This document shows, piece after piece, positions 47,705-60,100 of a stretch of 64,000 nt of DNA. The notes under the pieces were generated by a model that was not told the DNA's origin, ran no database searches, and was given only the letters and a program-made list of their open reading frames with translations. The translations under genes and the position numbers were made by a program. This DNA comes from Psilocybe azurescens (Eukaryota > Basidiomycota > Agaricomycetes > Agaricales > Agrocybaceae), in contig JAJIRX010000195.1 of the NCBI GenBank assembly GCA_023853785.1, positions 1-64,000 of the forward strand, written 5' to 3'. Position 1 is the first letter of the stretch. The number at the start of each line of letters is the position of its first letter.

Positions 47705-49160
47705 CTATGCCTTTCCGACAATGTCCTTCAGTTGGGTCTTGGGAATAGCTGCTGGGAATTCTTTCCGTGCCAATCGAGTCTGGGTTTTCTGCTCATACGC
47801 AAAGCCAAAGCCGATCAAGTCAAATTCTGAGAATGCGGTCCCGAAGAACGACAGGCCAATTGGCACTAGGCGCAGGGTATACTGTTTGTGGTGAATACAA
47901 GCTAGCTTACCTGTAAAAATGGGATATCTAGCAAGGGCTAGAGGCACCAGAGTTAATGGGTATAACGGCACCTCTTTCGAGATAGACATTTACCTGCGGG
48001 AACCGTCGTGAACCCCGGAGCAGGGCAACACAAGAAGTTGATCCCTACCTTGAAGTCGACATCTAGCACAATTGTCTCATTGTTTGAGTTTATGATCTCA
48101 TCTGCAGAGGGTAGATCAGCAGGATCCGCCGTAGTAGCTCTCAAGTTCCTGATAGTCGCTAGGGCCTGTTCGAAAACGACGTTCATGAACGGATCGTTCC
48201 TGCTGATACTGTCGTTGAGGAAGGCGTGACGGCACTCTAATTCGTTTCCCTTTCAAGGCGTTCTTGTTGAGAGCCTTTGTGAAATCAGGAACAACTCGTG
48301 GCTGGGCTAAAGTGAAGTTGTCGTTGGGGTCCTTCCAGCAATGACAGATAAAGCAATGGCTGCGTCGGTAAAGGGCCTTTCCATAGGGCCCCCAGTATCC
48401 TGATGTTGCGAGACAGGAAATAAGAACACACACCTCCTGCCTCGAAGTCTGACCGACTGTAGGCGGCTTGATATTAGCGGCCAGCCAGATTGTTGCTAGA
48501 AGGACAGGTTATGCTTCCGTCGATGTCAGATCCCAACGTGATAGCTACAAGTCCAATGGAGGTTGCAATTCCAGATCCTGAAGAAGAACCACAAGGATCG
48601 GCATTGACGAAGTATGCGTTCGTAGCTTGACCACCTCGTCCAGACCACCCCGAAGCTAACTTACCTCTAAATGAGCAAATTCTGATAAATCTGCCTAGCA
48701 TTTGAAACAAACCTTAAGTTTCTCGGTCTCTTATAAATTGGACACCAACGCACCCAGGATAATAGAACCTGCCTTTCGAAAGCGCTTCACGACACCTGCG
48801 CCATCTGGGATAACAGACCCAAGGAGACCGAATGGACCAGCGGTTGTGTTCAAGCCTGAAAAAATCGACCATTTAACTTTGGTCTTTCGAATCTGCATGA
48901 CACTGCCAACCTTCAGATGCGATGGTTGCAATGTTATCCTAGAGCACCTATCTGTCATCTCATTCATGTTCCCAGTCACAAAAACGTACCTTCAATAATA
49001 TAGGAATTCCACGTATTAGTGATCTCTTTCCCGTCTTCTTCGTTTCCTTATCCAACGCTGCTGCCTGTGCCATCGCAGACTCTGGGTTCACCTCAAGAAC
49101 GACCTGAACATGATCTGAGGACTCGCATCTAATCTAATCAAGCTGGCTTCTACAATATTT
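47705..49160 (-). pseudogene. Amidase-signature enzyme, degraded
   Basis: The N-terminal part keeps the amidase signature. The catalytic lysine lies at the end of IRGIPILLK (an intron follows it), then LNTTAGPFGLLGSVIPDGAG, and then the serine-rich core DPCGSSSGSGIATS with LGSDIDGSITCPSSNN (~48600-48480). Beyond this the frame slips twice (~48380 and ~48330), and KDPNDNFTLAQP is recovered only in shifted frames. A middle section of the enzyme is missing between IINSNNETIVLDVDFKVG (~48090) and the C-terminal VPIGLSFFGTAFSEFDLIGF (~47870). The final residues (KTQLKDIVGK) are present before TAG near 47705. An intact copy would hydrolyse amides through a Lys-Ser-Ser triad. The 5' end is also unclear (~49160). 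Confidence 0.75.
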
Positions 49161-49503
49161 TACCAGGAGCTTACAATAAATCCACAAAGTTGTAACTCGC
49201 AATCAAGAATGAGACATTACGGCTGCTTGAATAACAAATGTAGATGGCTTGGCTTCAAACTTTCAACATTGACCGTTCAACAATTAGCATAGGGGCCTGT
49301 GTGACTGTGTGACTGCATGACTGACGCGTCTGTACGCAGCACGTGACCATCATTCATTGAAATCCAAACTTTACGGCTTTCAGCTCAGCTCAGCGCTCAC
49401 GGACAGCGATTGTCCTGTTGTAAGTTATATTTACAAATGTACGATTTCTATTTCTACTCAAGAGCCAAACTTAAGCTCAGCTGTTTAATCCTTCTTTCAC
49501 AGA
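49161..49503. promoter_or_regulatory. Divergent region upstream of the RSC7 gene
   Basis: Contains a probable 5' UTR intron end (CTTTCACAG directly before the RSC7 start) and a run of pyrimidines. It is presumably the RSC7 promoter. Confidence 0.4.
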
Positions 49504-51448
49504 ATGATGAAATCAGCTGTCCCAAAAATCGTTATTCGACCACGAGCATCTTCAGCGCGGAACCCAGCTACACCGTCTGTCCCTGCAACCCCACCCACAG
49601 AAGCAGACTCCGCCCACGAAGGAGAGGATGACGATGTAGAAAATGATGAATCCAACGCTATGGATGTCGATCCCGAGGACGATCCAACTGCGGCATCGGA
49701 AGACCAGGCTGAAATTGAGAATGTCTTAGGTCCGCCTGCTCCTCGACCTAGAGGCCGACCGAGGGGGAGAGGGAGAGGTGCTGGGAGTGGTACAAGTACT
49801 CCTCGTGCGCGTGGACGGGGCAGAGGTCGCGGACGCGGAAGGGGACGAGGGGCTAATTCGCTGCTTATCAGGTTGCCAAAACGGAACGACGACGACACCG
49901 AGGCGGATGAAGGCGAGGATGCTGATGTCGAGGGTGGGGATGCTGCGGATGGATACAACGACGGCGAAAAAGAGGCACCTATTGGAGGCGGGAAACCATT
50001 CCGAAAGATACACGGAGAGGTGTATGTTATTGACGGAGATGAGTTTGTGACCCCCGATGATCCAAAGGGAGACGAGAAGATCGACAAATTTGGCAATCTT
50101 CTGGGAGGTATGTGCTCTCAATACCTTTTCATTACTTTACGTCTAATTCCATGGGCCACAGGTCGTCGATTCAAAGCGTCAACGTTTGTTCTTCCAAATC
50201 GACATCCGCAGAGACAGTACATGCTTGCAATTGATGCAGCACGTACATCTGGCTTCCGAGATTCATTATATTATTTCCGGCGGAATCTCCTCGCTCTGAA
50301 GCTCAATGCCACACAACCAGAGAAAGACTATCTCATTTCCGAGGGGAAACTGGGATCACACCTCCGCACAAGAAGCGTCACCCTCGTTACAGCAAGAAGC
50401 GCCTTCAAGCTCCATGGCAGTAAAATGATATTCGGTGCGTTCTACTGCTATGATATTCTGTATACAAACATTCTAAAGAATCTTTTTAGATGGAAGATGG
50501 GTGACCGACGACTATTATGAAGAAAAGGTGCTGGAAGAGATCACTGCGCGTGGTCTAAAGGACGGAGACCTCGTAGGAGATCTCCCTGATCCCAACGCAG
50601 CACACCACAACAACGAGCTATCCGCCTTGAATGCTAATGCCACTGCCACTGCCGGTAACAAGAACGAGCGTGGTGGAGGTGCGGGAGGTATCTACCGTCC
50701 TGGAGGGCCCACTACGTTATTTGGCGGAAGCGGATGGGGTCCCTTCAGTGACGGGCCGCTTAACGCTGTCCGGAAGAGTCTTCTCTCCCGTGATGGTGTG
50801 GATGAGGACAACTGGATGCTCATGATGGCTACACGCGTTGCTGAGTCAAATGGAAAATGGACAAAGCAGAGGGCGGAAAACCTAAAAGTTGTCGAGGGTG
50901 TGGATGGGTTGATGATGGGAGGCGCAATGTCACCTCTTTCAAGTATGACTCGACTTCCAGGCACTTCAAGGACGTGGAAAGACGAGGATGAGGAAGACGA
51001 GGAAGTTGCGGAAACAGATGGGGATGTTGATGTGACGATTACGGATATCGCGAGATCGAGCTCAAAGAAACGGAAAGTCGAATTCGAAGACGATATCCCG
51101 GCGCTGGGTATATACGAGCCTCATGGAAATCTTGTTCATTGTCAGTTTCACTTCTTCTTGTCACGAACCTCGACTGCTGACTATCGCCTTTTTGCCTTCT
51201 CCCAAATAGATCGTTCAGATACACAACCGACTAAATGTCGCTGGGAAGCTCTCCCTGACTCGCCTACGAAACGCCGCGTGATTGGCGGCACGAAAGTGGG
51301 CAATGGAGCCTGGGCACTCGCCTGGGTGGATACTGTAATGGAGTATCCAGATCCCTCTACCGAGGGCACTTCACCTGAAGCCCAATATCGGGAGAGATTG
51401 TGGAAAGAAGCAGAGGAACCAGGAGATATTCCAATAGATCTCACGTAA
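49504..51448 (+). CDS. RSC7/Npl6/Swp82-type chromatin-remodelling complex subunit
   Basis: It belongs to the RSC/SWI-SNF accessory subunit family (CRC_subunit). The N-terminus is acidic (AHEGEDDDVENDESNAMDVD) and then a Gly-Arg tract (RGRGRGRGRGRG, ~49800-49850). The conserved core begins at FRKIHGEVYVIDGDEFVTPD and continues across an intron (50108-50160) as GRRFKASTFVLPNRHPQRQ and TSGFRDSLYYFRRN. After a second intron (~50434-50489) come DGRWVTDDYYEEKVLEE and a low-complexity linker, then IYEPHGNLVHYRSDTQPTKC across the third intron (~51141-51209). The end is AWVDTVMEYPDP...DIPIDLT at TAA 51446-51448. All three introns join in frame. The GR tract suggests nucleic-acid contact. It is a conserved housekeeping gene. 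Confidence 0.9.
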
Positions 51449-52263
51449 TATTTTCTGGTGTCGTCGTCGTCGTTTTTGTCATCTTTGTATTCTTAATGAA
51501 GACTAATGCTTATTCTTATCCTTCCTTTCTTGGTGTTGTTTATTGTTGGCTCGTATGCTACACATTTGTCGCCATGACCTAATCCCCTCAAGAATGCACA
51601 CGATCCTTTCGAATAAGGTGTCGCTTGTGGTACAATATGTTGAAATAATCTACATATGAGGTCTGCATGTGTACAGGCGAGCATTGGTCCCACGAAATTA
51701 ATCCTCAGGATGGTGACATGTCAACGCTTACTATATATCTCTAGTCTGACATTCTTCTAGCGAAAAATCATGAACGATACAGGATATTGGGTAGACTTCC
51801 GCGTATGGGTATGGGGGCACTGCGCACCTAATTATGGCATAGCATGCTGCGTAGATGGGACGCGAAAACGCATCGGGTCGTCCACCGCATCCCACTCCAA
51901 GCTTCAATTTCAAAACATCATGGTGCCGGGGAAGCCTCCCAAATCAAATTTCATTGGGGGAGATGCAGATTCAACGCTGCTCAAACGTGACACGAATGAA
52001 ACATTCATCATTCGGGCGATACTTTCTGGATGTGGAGTTTTCAAGTTCTGTAAGAATGTAAAGGAACGCAATCTTGGTCTCGACGAACTCATCAACACAC
52101 GTTTTCCATCAAAAGGTGCTTTTTTATTCTTCCTTCATTCTTATTCCATATCTGTGACTTTGAATTTTATCTCGATGAATATGTTGTGAGTCAAATCTCC
52201 GTCATCACATAGCATCTCTGTCTCATAATTAAGCAAATTGATCGTTATCATAGGTAATGATTG
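51449..52263. other. Intergenic, no gene supported
   Basis: Frames of 60-139 codons overlap here without recognised motifs. The region leads into a beta-lactamase relic, so some of it may be older decayed copy. Confidence 0.4.
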
Positions 52264-52421
52264 TAGAAGAGACGTAAATACCTGGCTTCGTCTGTGGGGC
52301 CACATCTGTCGACGAGGAGATTGACTCCAACGCTGGAGGCTACATTGTTGTAGACGATCCGGCAAGTGGTGCAGTCGGTCCCGATAACACCTGGATCTTC
52401 AGCCATCAAGTTGATTGTCGT
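52264..52421 (+). pseudogene. Relic 5' fragment of a beta-lactamase-like gene
   Basis: The frame IPGFVCGATSVDEEIDSNAG and DDPASGAVGPDNTWIFSHQ aligns with the equivalent part of copy 5, 0.9 kb downstream on the same strand. An in-frame TAA precedes IPGF, the catalytic S-x-x-K reads SHQV (lysine lost), and no later domain follows. This is a dead partial duplicate of copy 5. Confidence 0.85.
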
Positions 52422-53079
52422 AAGTTCCCATTGCGACTCGCTACAAAGACGTTCGATGGTCTAAAATCTCCTAGTCCCTATTTGAGAGATTCTTCCGACG
52501 GAGTCAGCCTACAATACCCTGAAATGCTCCCCAGTCACTGTTACCCATAATTTGGCACGATCTGGTGCCCTCTAAAGCCTTCATAGGCGCTGGGGCGCTT
52601 ATAACTTGAGTATTGGGCCATTGAACTAGAAAACCTAAATTTAGACCTAGCAGTCGTCATCCCTGCCTTGGTGAATACCATAGGAGATCACTGACCGACA
52701 CTGACTGCGCAGTTTGATGCGTGTGGGATCGTTAGCAATGAGTGAGTCATTTGGAGTCATGGTCTAGCAAGCCTTGATAATACGTAGTAAGGGTAACTCG
52801 AGGATAACTATGAGCCAGATCTGAATGCTATATTCCCATCGCATACTATGCTTTGCGGTAGGAATCAACTTGAAGATAGATTATGAAGGGTACGACTCAT
52901 TTTTCCAGGCTGCAGGTACACCACAGCTGCATCTTTCGGAAGCGAATGGGTATCTCTCAAAGTCTCTCGAACCTGACATGACAGCCCCGGCGGACTCCCG
53001 GCGCGGTATAAAGCGTTCTAGAACTTGATACACCTTTTGGGAATCGTGCCCCATCAACTCTCTCTTATCGCAGTACAAG

Positions 53080-54762
53080 ATGGCCTCATTGAGCCCTAGC
53101 GGGAAAGAATCACTCGACCAGCTGATTGTAAGTCCATTGATTTGATCCTGGCCACATATACCATGATGCATGCATAACCTTTATCTCACAGGCCAGAATC
53201 GCAGACGAGAAAAAAATACCTGGCTTTGTTTTCGGGGTCACTTCAGTTGATAAGGAGATTTACTTTAATTCTGCTGGCTATAATGTCGTCAACGATCCAG
53301 AAAGTGGCGCAGTCGGTCCAGATAGCATATTTTGGATTTGTAGCCAGACCAAATTGGTTGCTCACGTTAGTCAAACTCACAGATTCCGCGAACGTAGATA
53401 ACGCTAATTTTGAGATCAGATCGCAGCTCTCCAGCTCATTGATCAGGGTAAACTTTCACTGGAAAGTCTTGTATCCGATTATTTACCAGAGCTCGTCAAT
53501 CCGGTGATCGTAAGTGATCGGGTGGCTGAGAACCCCAGCTTCACATCGGCGAAGACAGCTATGTGTATCAAACACCTCCTGAACTTCTCGAGCGGGCTCT
53601 TCTACGTTCCCAGAATGAGCAATCCGACGCATCTTTCGGGCGCTTACTCGGAGCCACACGATCAGGAGAATCCCGTTGCTGGATTTCTCTCGCGTATCAA
53701 GGCAGGCTCTTTCCCGAAACTTTGTCGATTAGACTGATATTATTTTCATAAGGGTAATTTGCCTGGTATACCTCTTGCTTTTGAACCTGGAGAAAGCTGT
53801 GGGTCACTTTGAGATCTCACACGAGATCGTAAAACCTGACCTTTGGCAGGGGCATATGGATGGAGCTCTGACATAGTTGGATTTGTTGTGGAGAAAGTAT
53901 CTGGACAGTCGCTGGAGCAGTACTTGTACGGTGAAAGCTTTGCTATTTTTGGTGCAAACTAACCCGCATTCCCAGTCAAGAGAACATATTCAAGCCTCTA
54001 GACATTAAAGCGTCGTTCTACCTCACACAGGACATCAAAGAGAAACTGGTCGATCTTTCCTACCGACGTAATGGAAATCTCGAAGCCAGTGCTAAACAAG
54101 CCGAACAGGTGCTTATTGAGCGCGATCCTACTAAAGGTAGGTCTGGTCTTTATGAAAATTTCTTGTAGTTAAATATAACTCCTTCACTTCGTTACTTCAG
54201 TCAGATTACATCTAGGAGGAGTGGGCTTGTATGCGTCACTACAAGGATATCTCAATCTTTTGAGACACCTCCTGCAGATCAAAGGTATGATTTCACCTGA
54301 CGTGGAAATTCACTGACATTCCGACGTATCTGTTTAAGCTGGTAACGCCAAAAACTCCATTCTGAGCCCCAAGGCTGTTCAGTCTCTCTTTGAAGGTGCT
54401 TTGACGGAGAGTGGAGTCAATAACTTAAGCGTGCTGGCGTCTGCGTTAGACCCTAATGCACCCGCAGACCCTATACAGTGGAGCTCCGGTCTTGCGATCT
54501 GCACGACGGATTGGCCGGGAAGAAGGCGGCAAGGGTCGGCATTTTGTGAGTGTACTCTCCCTTGTTCATCAACAATGGTATCTTACGGTTATGCTATTCT
54601 ACAGGGGGGGGATGGGCGAATCTCAACTATTTTGTAGATCCTACAACAGGAATTGCGGCTGTTTTCGCCACGCAGCTCGTGCCTCCCTTTGATTCTCATA
54701 CCCTGAAGTATTTTGCAGAACTAGAGAGAACTCTCTATTCGGAACTTATTGACGGGAAGTGA
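53080..54762 (+). CDS. Serine beta-lactamase-like hydrolase, copy 5
   Basis: Start at ATG 53080 (MASLSPSGKESLDQLI), stop TGA at 54760-54762. Catalytic blocks are ICSQTK (~53338-53355), AYGWSSDIVGF (~53852-53885) and GWANLNYFVDPTTG (~54609-54650). Between them: IKHLLNFSSGLFYVPRMSN, FKPLDIKASFYLTQDIKEKL and DWPGRRRQGSA. The intron set matches the minus-strand copies, including the one directly before AYGWSS. It is on the opposite strand from copies 1-4, so an inversion or dispersed duplication occurred. It looks functional. Confidence 0.87.
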
Positions 54763-55344
54763 TAGGTTATATCCAGGCAAATGTAGAGCTTCCGTACAAG
54801 AGTTTCGTGCAGCCACCTACAATTCCGTCAGAATTTGGCCTCGCAAGATATTGTCAACCCCATCTCTTCGTATATTGTCTGATTTGATATTCTTCTCAAC
54901 TCTCTGTATAAGTATTAGGCGCATAAAATCTACACATATTTGTACCACGTCATTTTCATTTCTGACATTAAGTTTTCGATACCCCAAATCAGACTACGAC
55001 GGTAGGCTTCGGCCTGTACTTTGAGTTCGCGCAGACGAAGTAGAAGATGCAGCCTTATATGTTGCGGACCATGGATGCGATATCGTCGCACTAAATTCTT
55101 TGTGGGGGTTCCTGCAAAAACTGCACCGGCGAAGTCGTACAATGATGAGTGGGAATACGCCAACTTTACCATATTCTGAGGCATTTGCGAAGGTTGGGTC
55201 CCATGAGCGCTTAATGTTCCGAACAAAATAATTGTGATCATTTTACATATTTTACAAGCAAGTCATTTTACGAGAAATTGCTAATGGCGGCCCAGCTTTT
55301 CGACTATTGACCCCATCATGTTTTCAAGGACCGTTGCCAAAGAT
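54763..55344. other. Convergent intergenic region
   Basis: Spacer between the end of copy 5 and the end of the cellobiohydrolase. No coding sequence is supported. Confidence 0.4.
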
Positions 55345-57047
55345 CTAGAGGCACTGGCTGTAGTATTGGTTGGAAACCTTGCAGGAAGATCCCGAAGCGC
55401 AGGCAGTTGGTCCATTGTAGCCTTGTCCACCGCTAAAGAGCACGGGCGTCAAAAGCTGGAGCTATTTGACATGAAAGATATAACTCACCATTGACCGTAT
55501 TTGGTTTGGGTAGCAGCAGGGGCGGGAACAGTGGTGGTGCCGACGGGCCTGGTAGTGGGAGTACCAACAGGGACAGTGGTTTGCCCTCCGGTGCCAGTGG
55601 TGGCGCCAGTAGAAGAGAAGGTCGAGCCGATGTCACCGAACTTGATGTTAGAGTAGGTAACGGAAGAGTTGGGCTCGGAGTTTTCAATGTCAGTGGGGAC
55701 ACCAGAGGTGGTGGGGCAGGTTCCACGGGCAACACCTGGGGCGGTGGGGTCGGAAGTGGTGGGGTAGTCACTGTCGAGCCAGAGCATGTTGACGGCGTGG
55801 TCGTCCCAGACGGAGAGAACGAGAACCATCCCGGTCTCCATACCCTTTCCGATGCCGGCAAGTCCTCCCTTGTCCTGGAAGCTGGTGGTGTCGCCGAAAA
55901 CGGTCTTCTGGTCCTCGCAGAATTGTTCAGTGATGGAGTTGTAGCTGGAGGACATTCCTGGGACGTTGACGTTCGAGTTCTGGATGACCTTGCCGTTCTG
56001 GACGTAGATACGGCGGATCTCAGAGAGGGTGCCGGTAGCTGTTCCGTCGTTGGTGATGAACTGAGTGACGACTGTGAATTTCTTGGAGGTGTCGACGGTC
56101 TGGCCTTCACCGTAGAAGGTGGTGTCACCCATGCGGAAGGAGTTGAAGTCGCAACCGTCGGGGTCACAGACACTGCCGTAGCGGTCGTCTGATCCACCAC
56201 AAGCATCACCTTCGCAGCGAGATTGAGCACCGGTAGTACAAGGGTGAGGAGTAAACGCAGCAGCGTTGTTGTTGGCTTCCCAGATATCCATCTCATTGCA
56301 GCAGGTTCCGTAGTTGCCGGTACCAGCGTTCACGTCAGATGGAGAGGCATCCCATCCGTCAGAGTTGGCCTGTTTGAGAAAACGATAGTGTGAGATTTAG
56401 CTGGCAATACGAAACAAATAGGTTAGACTTACAACACCGTTAATGAACTTGATGTCGCGTGGGCATTGAGAGTCGCAGTATCCGGTTCCGTACTTGGCGC
56501 CGGCCTTGTTGGTGGGGTACTTCGCAAGACCACCATCGGCGTCCATTTGAGAGAAGTAGAGGGCACCGTTGAGGCCACAGGGAAGGTTGGAAACATCAAC
56601 GTCGAAGGTGAATTCCTGGTTGAGAAGCTTGAACATCTGGTATGAGGTGTCGCTGGCCATCAAATAGACACGAGATCCAATATTCTTCTGAGCCGAAGAG
56701 GTAACGAACTTGAGGGTAAGGGCGTTACCGCTGGCGGTGATACCGTAAGTTCCAGTGTAATCAGCACCGTCGAGAGCGCAGTTGGCAGCGCAGGTGGTAC
56801 CATCAGGGCAGAGCGTCGCGTCCCAAGTGTTGCCGGTGTAGCAGTTGGTGGTGTCCTTGGTGCTGTGGAGCCAGCGCCAGTTGGAGTCGAGGACGACTTT
56901 ACCAGAAGATTGAGTCACACAACCACCGCTAGTGGTGCACTTTTGCCAAGGGAGAGCTGGGTGAGTCTCCGTGGTGAGGGTGCCGACCTGTTGGCCGCAC
57001 GCCATGGCGATGAGGGAAAAGGCGATGAGAGCGGCTTTGTTGAACAT
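55345..57047 (-). CDS. Cellobiohydrolase I, GH7 catalytic domain plus CBM1
   Basis: This secreted exo-glucanase releases cellobiose from the reducing ends of cellulose chains with retention of configuration. Start at ATG 57047; the signal peptide is [18 protein letters not shown], with the mature protein starting at [12 protein letters not shown]. The catalytic signature [10 protein letters not shown] (~56294-56265) supplies the nucleophile Glu, the assisting Asp and the acid/base Glu. Exon 1 (57047-56433), exon 2 (56369-55489) and exon 3 (55432-55345) give 527 residues, the usual length for a two-domain GH7. A Thr/Pro/Gly-rich linker (~55620-55510) leads to a full CBM1: [20 protein letters not shown] and YYSQCL at the C-terminus. 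The last intron splits the CBM1 codon for Cys at its N-terminal edge. Codon usage is strongly C/G-ending, as expected for a highly expressed secreted enzyme. Likely induced by cellulose and repressed by glucose (family knowledge). Confidence 0.96.
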
Positions 57048-57128
57048 TGTAGATCCGAGTGCCTGTTAACCTGAAGGTAGACCGGTGCAGTTGTGGAACT
57101 GATGAGGATAGAGGAACATTGAGAGTAG

Positions 57129-57136
57129 CTTTTATA
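57129..57136 (-). promoter_or_regulatory. TATA box of the cellobiohydrolase gene
   Basis: TATAAAAG on the minus strand, 82-89 bases upstream of the start codon. This fits a strongly inducible promoter. Confidence 0.65.
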
Positions 57137-60100
57137 CCAGCAAAATCGGAAAATATCCGGTATAGTGAACAATGATTTTGGGAGAGGTAAAGCGACAAAA
57201 TAGACTGATATCGTCACAGACGTACAGGTTGGAATCTCTTCGGAACGTACAACAGACCATAGCGTGGTCCACGCCACTTTGAAAGGTCACGATGTTCATC
57301 ATCTCCCCTGAAGACAAGGGCGCTATTGCCACGAAGGAACAGACGAGCGTCACCGAGACACAGCTATTGCGATACCCAGATTAGACTGTCAAAAACGGTA
57401 GTAATGGAAGACCCAATTGGTTTCCTACCAGCCTGAGTCGGAGAAATCTTTAAACGCAACCGAGGTAAATGCGGAGAGTCAAAAGGTAGACCCATGTTTG
57501 TCTCGGAACATAGGCAATACTGATTTTATTGCACGTTGATTGTCTGAATCACGAAGCATACATGATTTGCTGAAGAGTTCGCCTCTTTCGTCGTAAGGTT
57601 ATATGAGGTACATGAAGACTTGAGGCTATTAAATCTCTGTGGAAGCTCGCAGCGAGGGAAATGTAAATTGAAAAGCGCACAAGTCAGCTCCTATCACCGT
57701 TGACGGATGCTTCGCTGGAATCTAAAAATAGATGCGGGAAGCTCTACCAGGCACGTGAATTATAGCTATTTCGGTACCGCCGAGGAGCCGCGTCTATTAT
57801 AAGAACACTTTTTGCGTTATGCAGACACATGTTCATTGAACACCTGAGTCGTCATATGAATTCAAATGATAAACTCTCAACGGGCAAGTTTAACGAGGAA
57901 AGAAAGACGATAAGATATTTTGAGAGCTTTTTCTGTAGTATAAATCTTAATAGAATTTTATACCCGATTATAGACGACAACTGCTGTAGGGCGTCTGCTA
58001 CCGCATAACGACCTCCAGCCAGATGTTAAAATCGCATGAAAAAGCCGGGTATTATCCTTTCTCCTATATCTGGAGGCCTCTCAGGTGAGTAAAATCCGCC
58101 TGGGAGAAAGTGCTGGTAGCATCTCGGTAGTTTTTGCCAACAACCGCATCCTATCAAAAATAAAGATACAAGAATATTATGTCATGGGCACTTGAATTTC
58201 GTTCGGAGAAATATAAATACCTAGTCATGAGCTAGCTATACTTGAGTATAGATATATCGAGTATTTCAAGTCCGGCCCAATATCTGAGTAATTGGAGGAC
58301 CCACAAGAAAAATCAAACACGCTTCCTTCCTAATGTGCTCTAAATTCCTCTAACATGCTAATATACTTCTTCCGTCTACTCGTGCGCCAAGCGCAATTAA
58401 ATCAAGAAACATGGAAAGGAAAAGTTGTGACCCCGATGTGTGAATCCTCAGTCATGATGTGAACATATCATTAGGTATGGATCGGTTCCTAGTTTGTCAA
58501 GAAAGTCGGACCCAAAATATTGAGTCATGAACGATAAAACCTTCTTCTCAGCCCACATAATAGAATACTCTATCTAACGTCCGAATCCGGTTTAGAAAAT
58601 CTGACCGAGATAATCAATATGGAATGGTAGGTGTACACGCAGCATGAGTGGTCCCGTTAGCTGTTGCAACTTGCGAGTGGCTCTCTTTGAACCAGAAGAG
58701 GATATTTGGTATCCATGAATCAAAAACGTAGGGGATTGTTACAGCCCGTCGGTCTTGACTTGACACATAAATTGGCACCAAGCTCTATAGTTTCCAACAA
58801 CCGACGCAGCTCTCATGTACTAGTAATTTGCTTCAATGTTTTCTCCCGACTGAGGCACCTGGGGTTTAATACCTACAATATGCTGTTGTGATTTCTGGGG
58901 TCTGATGAGCTGGTGCGTATGTCAACAGGCCTATTTAATGACAACTGAGGACGTCGTGAGTCCTACTTGCGTCTCTAATATACCCTCGGGTGAAACCTTT
59001 TCATTACTCTGTAGGTGAGAAAACATTCTATTCTTTACTCCACTGGAAATTAACAGACGCTTTTCTGGTCCGAATGTTCACAATGCGGAAAACATCCTCT
59101 CTGCCAAAACTGTCGTAACTGCGTCCAGGCAGAGCCACGGCCGATATAAATTCTCAACATCCGTGCACTTACAGAATTACCATCTGTATTTGCTGTAGCA
59201 TCGTAGTCTGCAGTGTGAACACAGGAATACAACAGGTGCGGCTCTTTGAAAGGCAAATCAGTAGAACTTGAATCACCTCAACTAGGATTCCTCAGCGCCC
59301 TGTTTCGTCCATAGGTTAATTATAACCTGCACAATCTTTCACGGGCTGATCGATATTTTAGGGAGCTGATCAAAATTCGGAAGGTGCTGCGATTCGTAAC
59401 AAGAATAGGTCGTGAGCACTGAGCTGTGTCCTAGAAGTTGATATTCCCATTCTTATCAATGATTTGGAAGCGTGCCAAGAAAGTTGGTGCTCACAGCCTT
59501 CTCGTACGTCAATTTCATTTCATGGAAAAACCTAGCCATAGCTATTTCCCCAAGATTCGCCGGGATACAACCAGTTGCAGGGCTAATTCTCTCCACGATA
59601 GCATCAAGACTGTAGTATTACTGATAACGGGAAAAATGACCTAATTATTTTTTAGATCTTATCACCCTATACAGACTGTTTGACAGAGCATATTTTCAGT
59701 TGAACGCTACTCTCATTCACACCCTGAATGTAAACTCCACCGAGTGCTCTGGTATGCCGGAAATTTTGAAGTCCCACGAAAGGAATAGACTCCCTCGATA
59801 TTTGCCCCTGTCCGCAGAAACAGGACAATATTCATTGTTCTTCTTGCCGAGGTTTACCGCTTTTCCCACCAGAAACCAGAAGATACCCAGCGGAGAAATA
59901 CACTGGAAATACAAATAGCGTTGAAGAATGGTTGCAAACTGCGGGGTAACTCGTTGGCGGGGTGGATCGTGATCACTGAAGTGACATTTATAGATGCAAG
60001 TCTTCTTGGATGAGGAATGCTCGTTGGGAAGGTCGTACCGGTGATGCTGAACCATTACGCCGATAATCGACTTCTCCTCGACAATGATCGAAGCAGTCAA

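Noticed and set aside
49497..50096. Ser/Pro-rich antisense frame over the RSC7 Gly-Arg tract
   Set aside because: A mirror image of the low-complexity acidic and GR region, with no splice structure.
55491..56192. A 233-codon plus-strand frame over the cellobiohydrolase, Gly/Val-rich
   Set aside because: It is the antisense of a highly codon-biased gene; the C/G third positions suppress stop codons on the opposite strand.
55433..56296. A 287-codon minus-strand frame with Pro/Ser/Thr bias overlapping the cellobiohydrolase
   Set aside because: It is the +1 shadow of the GH7 gene and lacks any domain.
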